Shown here piece by piece: positions 19,187-27,734 of a DNA stretch of 64,000 nucleotides. Every line of letters begins with the position of its first letter. Positions within the stretch are counted from its first letter, which is position 1. Position numbers and translations under genes: made by a program. Origin of the DNA: Agarilytica rhodophyticola. Lineage in GTDB: Bacteria > Pseudomonadota > Gammaproteobacteria > Pseudomonadales > Cellvibrionaceae. The stretch lies in contig NZ_CP020038.1 in assembly GCF_002157225.2 (NCBI RefSeq), forward strand, positions 3,316,501 to 3,380,500, in the 5' to 3' direction. Under the pieces are notes generated by a model. That model saw only the letters and a list, made by a program, of their open reading frames with translations, was not told where the DNA came from and ran no database searches.

Positions 19187-20170
19187 TTAGTCGTAACATT
19201 CTCTATCAAAACAATATTCGCAGCTATTGGTGCCGAGTATGACGCCGTCGCACATACATGTGCCCCAGCTTTCACTACCAAGGAGCTTTTTATCACAACG
19301 AGGAAGGGAAACTACATTGGATGCGTCGATAATATCTTCCATAGCGACGCCTGAGTTATTACCACCGTTAACACCGCAGCGGCCATTGGTATGTACTCCT
19401 GCAACTCGGCCTGAGGTATCTAATACCCCCGATCCTGAAGAGCCCGGTTGTGTGTCTATATCGCTATAAAATAAACGAGTACCGCCAGTTGTGACGTTGG
19501 AGCCTGCGTCTAATTGTTTCGGTTCGCCTAATGGGTGTTGAATAATCAGTGCTTGAGCTGGGGTGCGAGCTACCACGGATTTCCAACCCAGAGCTGTGCC
19601 CTGTGCACCGGGGAAAGCACCGATGGCATTACCAGGGTTATTCGCTAGGCTGAGCACAGCATAATCGAGATTATTGGTTATGCCATCTTCTAAAATACCG
19701 GTGATCTGAAAAAATTGCTGGCTAGCTCTTAAAGTATTACTTGCGCCTTCATTCTGATATCCGAAAGCAACAAAATCACCCACCGTACCACGGCCAACGC
19801 AGTGGCTCGCAGTTAGAAAGACATTGTTAGAGATTAATGTGCCGGAGCAATAACTCGTCTGAGTAGCGCTTGCTCTGGACTTTATTGCTCCCACAGAAGG
19901 GCTATAGTTTTCGATGCGCTGTTGATTAAAGCCAATGCCATTATAACGTCCATCATAATTTTCTATATGCTGAAGGTCATCCGTACCACAAATAGACTCA
20001 GGCTGAGCGGCAATGGCTACCACAGGGTTGTAGTCTTGAGGGTTTGTCATTTTTTGTAAAAACAAAGGGTTATCATTGGCTTGAGCGAAAGCTGCGAGCG
20101 TAATAAAACCAGCAGTTTTTAAAAATTTAAAGATGTATTTGATCGTTGTACTTAATTGTATCTTATTCAT
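19187..20170 (-). CDS. Secreted trypsin-like serine protease
   Basis: About 327 residues. I chose the ATG at 20170, preceded by AGGAT and followed by a signal peptide (hydrophobic FLKTAGFITLAAFAQAND); an upstream in-frame ATG at 20242 adds 24 residues with no such support. The catalytic triad of the chymotrypsin fold is visible: His in SHCVG after TAS, Asp in NLDYAVLSL, and Ser in DTQPGSSGSGVLD. The last 35 residues carry six cysteines (CDKKLLGSESWGTCMCDG and EYCFDRECYD), an appendix outside the protease fold, perhaps a small disulfide-bonded module. The enzyme is expected in the periplasm or medium. No partner gene is evident. Confidence 0.92.
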   Translation of the reverse strand: MNKIQLSTTIKYIFKFLKTAGFITLAAFAQANDNPLFLQKMTNPQDYNPVVAIAAQPESICGTDDLQHIENYDGRYNGIGFNQQRIENYSPSVGAIKSRASATQTSYCSGTLISNNVFLTASHCVGRGTVGDFVAFGYQNEGASNTLRASQQFFQITGILEDGITNNLDYAVLSLANNPGNAIGAFPGAQGTALGWKSVVARTPAQALIIQHPLGEPKQLDAGSNVTTGGTRLFYSDIDTQPGSSGSGVLDTSGRVAGVHTNGRCGVNGGNNSGVAMEDIIDASNVVSLPRCDKKLLGSESWGTCMCDGVILGTNSCEYCFDRECYD

Positions 20171-20565
20171 AGTAATCCTACTGCTTAAATTAAGATTGGC
20201 AGGCAAAAAAATGCCCAAGTAAAATGAAGATATGTGTGACAACTAACAATAACGTAGGTTTTTTTAAGGGGTAACCACGATAAATTTAGTGGTTTGGTTT
20301 TGCAGATTTATTAAAATTATCTAGATTCAGATATTTTTTCTGTTTGTAATATAAATTTAGATAACAACAATCGCTAGTTTATGGTTTTGGAAAAAAAATC
20401 TTTTAAGCGGTAAAGTTTTTAGGTTGCACTGTAAGATTTAAATTTATGGCTATTTTCACTTTTGTATCATGTCTTGTATATTTATGCGCCTTGTTTTTTC
20501 TCACCTTGGTTGCCTGAAAGTTTTGTCCTCATTCTCAAGATAACCTTTTACAAGGCGCAAGCATG
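20171..20565. other. AT-rich intergenic region
   Basis: Holds the promoter of the leftward serine protease and the 3' end region of the next leftward gene. I see no gene and no convincing terminator. Confidence 0.5.
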
Positions 20566-21966
20566 TTAATGTATTTGTGTTAAGCGAAAGAATTTGCCGT
20601 TTCTTTCAAGCAACACGCCGGCAGTTCCATCTGGAAATTTAAAAAGGCGGGGGTCGGCCCGCTTGCCTTCATTTAAGTCTCTAAATGAATTGAGTGGCAT
20701 ACCACTGACATCTACTAAATTTACTCTGAAAACGGTGGTATCCTTATTCAATATACTTTCGAGGGTGGCATACAAAATACCATTAGGAAGATCGGTAAAT
20801 AGTGAGGTGATACTTGTTAGTGAGCGAAAGGAAGATACCGGCCCTGAGACCGCAACACTGCCACCACTGTTAGGATCATTACGGCCATACTGAGCCTGTG
20901 GTTGGATAAAACCTGCTTCTGGAGAGGGCGCAAAGTTAAGAGGTAAAGGTGAAGAGCCTACCAAAGCTAAGCCCTCATCAATGTAGAAGGTGCCTTCGCG
21001 GGCAAAGCCATCCGGGTTGCGACCAAAGCCGAAGTTTTCAATTTCAGAGTGGTCTAGTAAGTTGTGAAGGGTAACGTAGTTAACTTCTTCTGCGACAAAG
21101 CTGCCAATATCGCCAAAGCCAACCACCAACCCTTCAGTAGCACCAAAGGCGTAAGCTAAACGTTGAACATTGCGCATGCCTTTGGCTAAAACCTCTATAG
21201 CCCCTGTATTTGGATCGATTAGTAATATTTTACCGACAACTTCGTTATCGTCTTGAGGCGCAGCGCGACCATCTAAGCCAGACGATAAACCATCTCCTTT
21301 GGCGAAGAGTACACGGCCATCGGGAGTGGTTAGCATACCTCCGCCATTATGTTGTGCAAAGCCGGACTGTGACTCAAAAGCGGCAATTGCCCTCGGTCTT
21401 TTCAGTTTATTTCGCCCCAGCTTAAATTCATACAGCACTTGAAACTCAGTTCTTGTTTCGAGGTCGGGAGCCTCGCTTCCTAAACGATAGAGATCCGTAA
21501 TGGGTAGGGGAGTTGTAGCATCGCAGCAAGCTCCGGGGAGAGGATCAGGTAAGGTGTAAACAGGAATGTTAGCTGGAGGTAGTGTCGCTGAGGTAAACAT
21601 AACAAAAATCGATTTTTTATTTCGACCTCGAGAGACATTAACAATAGAATTCGGATTATCCAGAACCAAACCGGCTGGCGCTTCATTGACATTAAATATT
21701 TGTTGCACTTGATTGTGACGATTTAGACGATAGATCGCATCATTCTGGTCAATAAGATAAAGCCTGTTGTTAACTCTGACCGGTGACGCTAGGTTAGGAG
21801 CAGGACCAAAGAAACCAGGGCCTAAAACAAAGGGCATCTCACCCACCTCCTCAACCATAACGGTTAAATCAGAGGTTTCAATGGGGTTTGGACGAAACTG
21901 CGCTTGCGCCATCGCTGTGATAAAAAAAGCACAGACACATAGCAGTATAGATGTAGACATCTTCAT
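20566..21966 (-). CDS. Secreted beta-propeller protein resembling PQQ-type glucose/sorbosone dehydrogenases
   Basis: A 466-residue protein with signal peptide (ILLCVCAFFITAMAQAQ). The pattern HNGGGMLTTPDGRVLFAKGDG (about residue 208) corresponds to the HNGG...PDG.LY...GDGG block of soluble glucose dehydrogenase-like propellers, and VLAKGMRNVQRLAYAFGATEGLVVGFGDIG to their G.RN....D...G.L...D.G block. The His in the first block is the catalytic base in characterised members. Several expected calcium- and PQQ-contact residues cannot be checked by eye, so quinone dependence is uncertain. The protein would be periplasmic or extracellular. It is monocistronic, transcribed leftwards. Confidence 0.75.
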   Translation of the reverse strand: MKMSTSILLCVCAFFITAMAQAQFRPNPIETSDLTVMVEEVGEMPFVLGPGFFGPAPNLASPVRVNNRLYLIDQNDAIYRLNRHNQVQQIFNVNEAPAGLVLDNPNSIVNVSRGRNKKSIFVMFTSATLPPANIPVYTLPDPLPGACCDATTPLPITDLYRLGSEAPDLETRTEFQVLYEFKLGRNKLKRPRAIAAFESQSGFAQHNGGGMLTTPDGRVLFAKGDGLSSGLDGRAAPQDDNEVVGKILLIDPNTGAIEVLAKGMRNVQRLAYAFGATEGLVVGFGDIGSFVAEEVNYVTLHNLLDHSEIENFGFGRNPDGFAREGTFYIDEGLALVGSSPLPLNFAPSPEAGFIQPQAQYGRNDPNSGGSVAVSGPVSSFRSLTSITSLFTDLPNGILYATLESILNKDTTVFRVNLVDVSGMPLNSFRDLNEGKRADPRLFKFPDGTAGVLLERNGKFFRLTQIH

Positions 21967-22496
21967 AGTTGTTCTCTCGTGTTTTATTATCTTTCGTATT
22001 TTGGTAGATGTGAAATCGCTTACAACTGCAAATAAAACTTTAATGTATTAAGCAAAAACTTGTTTTCGAGTATTTCACATTGTCTATCATACAAAACTAT
22101 GTGGTAGTTATTTTGACAATTTCTATTAGTTTACATATTTACTATTTTTACGACTCGCAATTGTCACCTATGAACACTTTTACAATTTATATATTTATAC
22201 TAGGCAATAATTTATTTAATTGTTTGGGCGACAGTTTATTGTTTTTAAAATGGCTTTGGCCTTATATTTAACAATATATGAAATTTATTTTGCAGGGTTA
22301 GTTTATGCAGACTGAAGCTTGGGTGATACTCATAGGTGTTAGTTAATACGTTATTTATTGTTGGTGGCTAATGGTAGTAAGGTTAAAGTGGATATGTGGT
22401 GTAGGTAGAGTGTTCCCGTTTGAGGGTGGTTCTCTTCTTTATTAAGCCGCTATCAAGGCTCTTGGCAAGAACACACATCATTATCAGACACGCTAT
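21967..22496. other. Intergenic region, no gene seen
   Basis: Promoter side of the leftward propeller gene, then AT-rich sequence with only short frames lacking ribosome-binding sites. It ends at the left repeat of the bracketed segment. Confidence 0.55.
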
Positions 22497-22617
22497 GAAT
22501 ACATCCCTGTTCGCTCTACGTCGGCTCACTGTCAAGCAGCATCAAGATACCGTCGAGCGATACCTAGGCACTGCCAAGCAGCACCAAGGTCCTGCCTCCG
22601 AAGGTCTGGCACTGATG
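22497..22617 (+). repeat. Left copy of inverted ~100-120 bp repeat
   Basis: From GAATACATCCCTG to CTGGCACTGATG. Its reverse complement aligns with 24817-24914, sharing among others CATCAAGATA, GTCGAGCGA and AGTGCCAGAC (in complement). This copy contains an internal imperfect duplication (GTCAAGCAGCATCAAGATAC, later GCCAAGCAGCACCAAGGTCC) that the other copy lacks, explaining its greater length. GC content is higher than the surroundings. Confidence 0.8.
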
Positions 22618-22726
22618 TGTACTCTTTGTCTCCTTTTCGTTAATAATACTGTACTTTAGCGATAGGTATCTATTCCGCTATTAAAAGTTGTATTAAAAAA
22701 GTTAATCATCCAGTTAAAATATATCG

Positions 22727-22939
22727 TTAAGTATCACAAGTAAAATCTCTAATTTCCGCAAACGATTTGGCTGTACGTATTTCTTCCATACTCTTGGTTG
22801 GCTTAGCAATACCACTGTATGCACCAGCGGCTAAGTCGCTCGCGCCTATTTCTATCACACCTTTTTTTGTTGGTAGGTTTTTGTATGCAGGTTTAGTTCT
22901 TCGTATGTCAATACCTGTGCGGATAAGGCTCATAATCAC
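22727..22939 (-). CDS. Possible small protein, 70 aa
   Basis: Sequence begins MIMSLIRTGIDIRRTKPAYKN and contains KGVIEIGASDLAAGAYSGIAKPT and SMEEIRTAKSFAEIRDF. Composition is protein-like and it lies inside the repeat-bracketed segment on the same strand as the two larger genes. There is no good ribosome-binding site and I recognise no relative, so it may be spurious. Confidence 0.3.
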   Translation of the reverse strand: MIMSLIRTGIDIRRTKPAYKNLPTKKGVIEIGASDLAAGAYSGIAKPTKSMEEIRTAKSFAEIRDFTCDT

Positions 22940-23276
22940 AGCTTTATCTTACCAAAAGTTTCGATTAATGATCACAAAAAGTTATTTTTAGAACTTAATA
23001 GTATCATCTTATGTAGCTGTCACAGTTCAATTCCGCGCTATACTATCTTTGAATATTAGTGCTAAAAATCTCCATAAAACCGATCTTAGAAACGAAATAG
23101 GCATCACCTTCATTACGCTTGTTATACATTTTTTCTTTATAAAAGAGTAATTTAGCTGCAAAGGCATTGTATCGTATTCACTGGCTTGATAAAACTCTAA
23201 TAGCCACGGGGAAAAAGTATATTGAACACATTGCCAAAAATATCTATACTATTTTTCTGTTGTTTTGTGCCAGAGC

Positions 23277-23298
23277 TGTAGGACTCTTCGGAGTCCTA
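23277..23298. terminator. Hairpin GTAGGACT-CTTCGG-AGTCCTAC at gene-pair end
   Basis: An 8-bp perfect stem directly downstream of the leftward 134-aa gene. No strong T-run follows in the direction of transcription (CAGCTC), so it may be a 3' stabilising hairpin rather than a classical terminator. Confidence 0.55.
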
Positions 23299-23306
23299 CG
23301 CTTAGT

Positions 23307-23711
23307 TTAGTCAATATTATCTAGATCATTTTTAACTTCATTGAAACTAGATATAATCAAATCTGGCTTTCTAGCATAAATGGACGAAGCAAAGACAATC
23401 ACATCAGATACCAAATCAACGTACTTCGCTATTTGGTTTACTCTTTTAAGTTTATCCTTTGCCTGATCGACAACGCCAGAAAGTTCAGATTGAGCCGCTT
23501 GAACTCCTTCTACAACTAGGTTGCCCGATTGAATATACATTTTATTAATATGCGTGCGAAATAGAAGCTGATCCTGAAACAATGCGGATGCTTGATCGCG
23601 TGCAATCTCATCATTATTCAAAGCCATTAAGGTACGTTCTTGCATACTGTCGGCACATTCTGCAAATTTGTCAGCGATCTCTATAATTTCTTGCGCAGTA
23701 GATAAAGCCAT
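23307..23711 (-). CDS. Small all-helical protein of unknown function, 134 aa
   Basis: No recognised family. Nearly the whole chain is predicted amphipathic helix (AQEIIEIADKFAECADSMQERTLMALNN; GVQAAQSELSGVVDQAKDKLKRVNQIAKYVD) with one short hydrophobic stretch near the C-terminus (VDLVSDVIVFASSIY). No signal peptide. It follows the 280-aa lipoprotein gene by 29 bp on the same strand and has AGGAGAA before its ATG, so the pair is an operon. The long-helix-plus-hydrophobic-patch pattern is seen in helical-bundle proteins of several kinds, including pore-forming ones; no function should be assumed. The pair sits between two inverted repeat copies. Confidence 0.8.
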   Translation of the reverse strand: MALSTAQEIIEIADKFAECADSMQERTLMALNNDEIARDQASALFQDQLLFRTHINKMYIQSGNLVVEGVQAAQSELSGVVDQAKDKLKRVNQIAKYVDLVSDVIVFASSIYARKPDLIISSFNEVKNDLDNID

Positions 23712-23740
23712 CGTTTTCTCCTATTCCTATTTGCTAAATA

Positions 23741-24583
23741 TTATTTTATCGACTCTAATGTCTTCTTTGCGGATCTGATATCATCATTAAATTTTTTAAA
23801 TACTGTTTTGAATTTATCAGTTTTCAGCGTGTTTACATTTTCAAGAAGGGATTTGTGTCCTTGTTTTATTTTGAGTAATGCCTTTTTTGTTTCCTTTGTT
23901 TTTTTTAACTTGGCTTTATAAAAAAGCCGGTATTCTTCTCGCTCTTTTCTAGCCAAATGGAGTAGTAGCTTATTTTTGGAGGTATCAATCAGTGTGAATT
24001 CCTGATCATACATGTCATCGATCATCGCTAATTCCTGATTTAAGGTGCCTTTATATACATCGATCAAAATCATCTGCCCGTCGAGTAAAATCTGTAGTGG
24101 TTCATTACTCTCTTGAATCATTTTTCTCACATTTTTTTGTCGCGCTGCATAAGTGATCCATTCAGTTGTTTTCTCAACTAACTTTGCATATGCGTCGACA
24201 TGAATTTTATCTAACTTGGATTCAGGAATATCTTTAATTGATTTAGCTAGACCATCTATATTTTCTTTAAAATCGTATTCTTCGTCTCCTGCGAGTTTTG
24301 CTAGAACCTGGAAGTAGGATGCCATAGCTTGTTGGTTGGCTATATAGTCATCGAATACCTTTTTGCGATCAGCGTCATTACTCTTAGCGCTTAAGTCAGC
24401 GGTAGACCCTGGTTCAAAAGCATACTTAGATCTGGAGTAAGAGCTTTTAAAGAGCTTGGCTAGCTCTGTATCAGAGATAACTTTTGATGATTCGCTACCA
24501 AATCTCTGCACCTCTGTAAGAGGAGTACATGCGGTGAATATGACGATAAGCACTATTAGTAATAAGCATTTTAATAATTTCAT
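23741..24583 (-). CDS. Predicted lipoprotein, helical, 280 aa
   Basis: The N-terminus MKLLKCLLLIVLIVIFTAC ends in a lipobox with Cys19, so the mature protein is lipid-anchored; the following TPL does not carry the Asp that would hold it in the inner membrane. The rest is mostly charged helix, with coiled-coil-like stretches around residues 140-160 (EKTTEWITYAARQKNVRKMIQ) and 205-275 (KLLLHLARKEREEYRLFYKAKLKKTKETKKALLK). A good AGGAGAA site precedes the ATG. It is first gene of a two-gene operon with the 134-aa helical protein. I recognise no family. A membrane-anchored helical partner of the small protein is the simplest reading. Confidence 0.82.
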   Translation of the reverse strand: MKLLKCLLLIVLIVIFTACTPLTEVQRFGSESSKVISDTELAKLFKSSYSRSKYAFEPGSTADLSAKSNDADRKKVFDDYIANQQAMASYFQVLAKLAGDEEYDFKENIDGLAKSIKDIPESKLDKIHVDAYAKLVEKTTEWITYAARQKNVRKMIQESNEPLQILLDGQMILIDVYKGTLNQELAMIDDMYDQEFTLIDTSKNKLLLHLARKEREEYRLFYKAKLKKTKETKKALLKIKQGHKSLLENVNTLKTDKFKTVFKKFNDDIRSAKKTLESIK

Positions 24584-25121
24584 TTGTTCTCCTTTTTCGT
24601 GGTGTAATTATATTTTGATCATACGAAGAATGATGATAGTCCAACTGATATGAATGGCTTTTAAGTTAATCTCAGTCTCCTAACAGTTAGTGCAACAGGA
24701 CAACATCTTATCTCACCTAATTTTTATCTTTTTACACTTTATTTTGAGAAAGCACAGAGTAGAAGAGTTTTCTAAAAACTCAAACATCATAAATAAGCTG
24801 AATATAAGTAATACATATCAGTGCCAGACTTTCGGAGCAGGGCCTCGTTGTCGCTCGATGATATCTTGATGCTGCTTGACGTTAAGCCGACGCAGAGCAT
24901 ACATTGATGTATTCACAATGTGTCTAATATTGGTGTTTATTTTTCTTAAATGTAGGCATTGTTATAAAAAGTTAAAAAAAAGACCAACAATACTTACTAT
25001 CAAATTACTACCTTATTTATTTTTTAAAATCCTCAAATACAAACTTTCTTATTAAATAAAAACCTGTGTAAATTAGAGCAATTTTTTATAAGCTATTATG
25101 GCTTTAGATTGACTTTAAATT
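24584..25121. other. Intergenic region with promoter and right repeat
   Basis: Upstream of the leftward lipoprotein gene. It holds the right copy of the inverted repeat (24817-24914) and then AT-rich sequence to the end of the kduI gene. No gene seen. Confidence 0.55.
24817..24914 (-). repeat. Right copy of inverted ~100-120 bp repeat
   Basis: From ATCAGTGCCAGACTTTCGGAG to TGATGTATTC. It is the reverse complement, with scattered mismatches and a roughly 26-bp deletion, of 22497-22617. Shared exact blocks include TATCTTGATGCTGCTTGAC and CAGTGCCAGAC. Confidence 0.8.
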
Positions 25122-25958
25122 TTATTTAAGAAAGGAAGTTGGAATGGTATCCATATCTTCGAAGGCTTGGTTTTCTCCTAGCATGCCCCAAATAAAGGCA
25201 TAGTTGCTGGTGCCTACGCCGGAGTGTATGGACCAGCTGGGGGAGATAACGGCTTGTTCGTTGGTGACCATTATGTGGCGGGTTTGTTGTGGCTGTCCCA
25301 TTAAGTGGATAACTTGTGAGCCGGAGTCCATGGCGAAGTAGAAGTAGGCTTCCATTCTGCGTTGGTGTGTATGGCAGGGCATGGTGTTCCAGAGGTTGCC
25401 TGGCTCTAGCATGGTAAGGCCCATGAGTAGCTGGCAGCTTTCGCATATGGCAGGGTGGACGTATTGATAAATCGTACGTTTGTTGCAATTGTTATCGTCA
25501 CCGAGCTTGAGAGGGTTGGCCTTGGAGTGTTGGATTTTAATAGAAGGATAGCTGTAATGAGCCGGAGCGCTATTGAGGTAAAATTTTGCGGGTTTTTTCG
25601 ATGATTCTGATTCGAGGTGGATATTTTTGGTGCCCCTAGCAATATAAAAACCGTCGTATTGTTCTAGCGCTATGCGTTCATTATCAATCGTGATATAGCC
25701 TTTATTGCCAATGTTAATAATACCTATTTCTCGTCGCTGGCAAAAAAAATCTACCCCCATTTCTTTACTAGCGTTAAGGCTTAGTCTTTTATTAACAGGC
25801 ATGATGCCGCCTATTATTATTCTGTCACTGTGAGAGTGGGTGAGACTAATGCTATCGATACTGAATATAGATTCAATTAAAAAATGCTGACGTAGTTGCT
25901 CGGTAGTATAATGTTTCACGTCGTCAGGATGGTTGCTGTAGCGAGTATCGATCGTCAT
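25122..25958 (-). CDS. kduI: 5-keto-4-deoxyuronate isomerase
   Basis: KduI converts 5-keto-4-deoxyuronate (4-deoxy-L-threo-5-hexosulose uronate), the product of unsaturated uronate, to 3-deoxy-D-glycero-2,5-hexodiulosonate in the pathway to KDG. The 278-residue length is standard. The zinc-site block MPCHTHQRRMEAYFYF near residue 195 is almost identical to characterised KduI, and GIINIGNKGYITIDNE and IHSGVGTSNYAFIWGMLGEN are further family stretches. The product of the GH88/105 enzyme at the left edge of the window would feed this step. It follows a GH1 gene by nine bases on the same strand. A kduD reductase is not seen in the window. Confidence 0.96.
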   Translation of the reverse strand: MTIDTRYSNHPDDVKHYTTEQLRQHFLIESIFSIDSISLTHSHSDRIIIGGIMPVNKRLSLNASKEMGVDFFCQRREIGIINIGNKGYITIDNERIALEQYDGFYIARGTKNIHLESESSKKPAKFYLNSAPAHYSYPSIKIQHSKANPLKLGDDNNCNKRTIYQYVHPAICESCQLLMGLTMLEPGNLWNTMPCHTHQRRMEAYFYFAMDSGSQVIHLMGQPQQTRHIMVTNEQAVISPSWSIHSGVGTSNYAFIWGMLGENQAFEDMDTIPTSFLK

Positions 25959-25967
25959 AATCTACTC

Positions 25968-27398
25968 CTAGCTAATCGCTGAAGTGTGTGAGTTTGAGGA
26001 ATGTGAACGAAAAGATTCTGTCTGATTCTTTTGGATCAGGTCGCGATACCAAAAGCCACTATTTTTAATAATTCTTTGTTGATTATCGTAGTCCACATAA
26101 ACGAGGCCGAAGCGTTTACTATAACCCACTGCCCATTCGAAATTATCCATGAGTGTCCAGGTAAAATAGCCTCTGACATTGGCGCCCTCGTTAATAGCAC
26201 TTTTTACTTGCGCTAAATAGCCCTGTAAATAATCGATACGTTTAGGGTCGCTAACTTTTCCTTCTATTAGGGTATCCTCAAAGGCGGCGCCGTTTTCGGT
26301 AATAATAACTTTAGGATTATTATATTGGTGTTGTAAACAATGTAAGACTTCGTACATCCCTTGGGGATAGACCTCCCAACCCATAGATGTGTGTTGTACC
26401 CCGTCTTTCACAAAATCACCATCGGCAGTACTCGTACCACCTACAATCCATGTATTTAAAAAAGGTACTAGGGGAGTATAGCGAGCAAACTCGCGCTGAT
26501 AGTTGTTAACGCCAATAAAGTCGCAAGGTGCGCAAATACTATCCATATCATAGGCATTAACCTTAGGTGCAAAACGTCCAAATCGTCGGCATAAATCTTT
26601 GGGATAATAACCTTTTAATAAAGGGTCTAAGGTTATGAAATTAAAAAACTCATTAGCAATTTTTGCGGCCTGCCTGTCTTTATCACTATCAGTGGCAGGG
26701 TGAATGGGAGTTAGACTTAGTGTGATGCCGACTTCTGCATCAGGACTGTGGTGACGAATTTTCTGCAATGCCAAACCGTGAGCTAATAGTTGATTATGAA
26801 CGATATGCATATGCATCCAAGGGCGGTGATGACCGGGAGCATGTACACCAAGTGCATGGCCTAAGCAGCTGTGCTCCCATGGCTCATTCATGGTAATCCA
26901 ATGTTTTATACGATCTCCCAAAGCTTCCACCACTATCTCTGTATAATTAGCAAAGTCATAAGCGGCCCGTCGATGTAAAAAACCACCATAACGTTTATGC
27001 AAAGCGAGCGGCATATCCCAGTGAAATAAAGTAGCGTAGGGAATAATATTTTTTTCTAATAGACGATCCACTAATGCTTTGTAAAAATCGAGCCCTTGCT
27101 GGTTAACTCGGCCTGTACCTTCAGGCAGAATGCGCGACCATGCAATAGAAAATCGATAGGCTTGGAGTCTGAGTTGTGTCATAAGATCCACATCATCTCG
27201 ATAGCGATGATAGTGATCGCATGCAGTATCTCCGTTGTCACTGTTGTGTATTTTCCCTTTTTTGTGCGTAAAAACATCCCAAATACTAGGGCCTCGTCCA
27301 TCTTCTGCAACCGCACCTTCAATTTGATAAGCAGCGGTGGCAGCGCCAAAGATAAAGTTTTTGTCAAAGATAAGATCGTTCGCTGTCGCTTTTTTCAT
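25968..27398 (-). CDS. GH1 beta-glucosidase-type glycosidase
   Basis: A 476-residue family 1 glycoside hydrolase, cytosolic (no signal peptide). Both catalytic glutamates are present: acid/base Glu172 in TMNEPW and nucleophile Glu368 in VITENGAAFED. Typical N-terminal FIFGAATAAYQIEGA and W-D-V-F-T signatures are present too. The likely reaction is hydrolysis of beta-linked disaccharides or aryl glycosides; beta-glucosidase is the default, but galactosidase or fucosidase activity in GH1 cannot be excluded. It is the first gene of a leftward pair with kduI, and a TetR gene diverges from it 336 bp away with a perfect 14-bp palindrome between. Confidence 0.95.
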   Translation of the reverse strand: MKKATANDLIFDKNFIFGAATAAYQIEGAVAEDGRGPSIWDVFTHKKGKIHNSDNGDTACDHYHRYRDDVDLMTQLRLQAYRFSIAWSRILPEGTGRVNQQGLDFYKALVDRLLEKNIIPYATLFHWDMPLALHKRYGGFLHRRAAYDFANYTEIVVEALGDRIKHWITMNEPWEHSCLGHALGVHAPGHHRPWMHMHIVHNQLLAHGLALQKIRHHSPDAEVGITLSLTPIHPATDSDKDRQAAKIANEFFNFITLDPLLKGYYPKDLCRRFGRFAPKVNAYDMDSICAPCDFIGVNNYQREFARYTPLVPFLNTWIVGGTSTADGDFVKDGVQHTSMGWEVYPQGMYEVLHCLQHQYNNPKVIITENGAAFEDTLIEGKVSDPKRIDYLQGYLAQVKSAINEGANVRGYFTWTLMDNFEWAVGYSKRFGLVYVDYDNQQRIIKNSGFWYRDLIQKNQTESFRSHSSNSHTSAIS

Positions 27399-27555
27399 TG
27401 CAAGTGCCTCGTTTTAATTACAACTTTTTTGGGCTTACAACTGCTACTTAAGCTTCTTCGTTATTTTTATTACTAAGCTTATTTTTCTTAATATATGTAG
27501 TGCTTGTTATGAATGTTTAACCTGTAATAACAGCGATATATTTTTATTATTATAT

Positions 27556-27569
27556 TGTACTATAGTACA
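27556..27569. promoter_or_regulatory. 14-bp perfect palindrome TGTACTATAGTACA, candidate operator
   Basis: Located midway between the divergent GH1-kduI operon and TetR gene, about 160 bp from either start codon. Size and symmetry suit a TetR-family operator. Confidence 0.6.
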
Positions 27570-27734
27570 GTTTAAATTTTGCCACATAATTATCCCTCTG
27601 TGCAACGACATATTTATAGTTATAATTAATCATTTTTGGTATCCTTATCTAAAAAAATAAAAGGTTTGTTTTCGGTGTCGCAATTAATAGCGTATGCCTG
27701 ACAAACAGCAGCTACAACCACAGGAAAAGCAATA

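Noticed and set aside
22080-22271. 63-codon hydrophobic frame starting at TTG
   Set aside because: AT-rich DNA readily yields Phe/Ile/Leu-rich frames; there is no ribosome-binding site.
22420-22659. 79-codon frame across the left inverted repeat
   Set aside because: It is explained by the repeat itself, which reads through in several frames; the right copy does not preserve it.
23307-24583. Calling the lipoprotein/helical pair a toxin-immunity or pore-forming system
   Set aside because: Helical character and a lipid anchor are compatible with that idea but also with many structural roles; no diagnostic motif is present.
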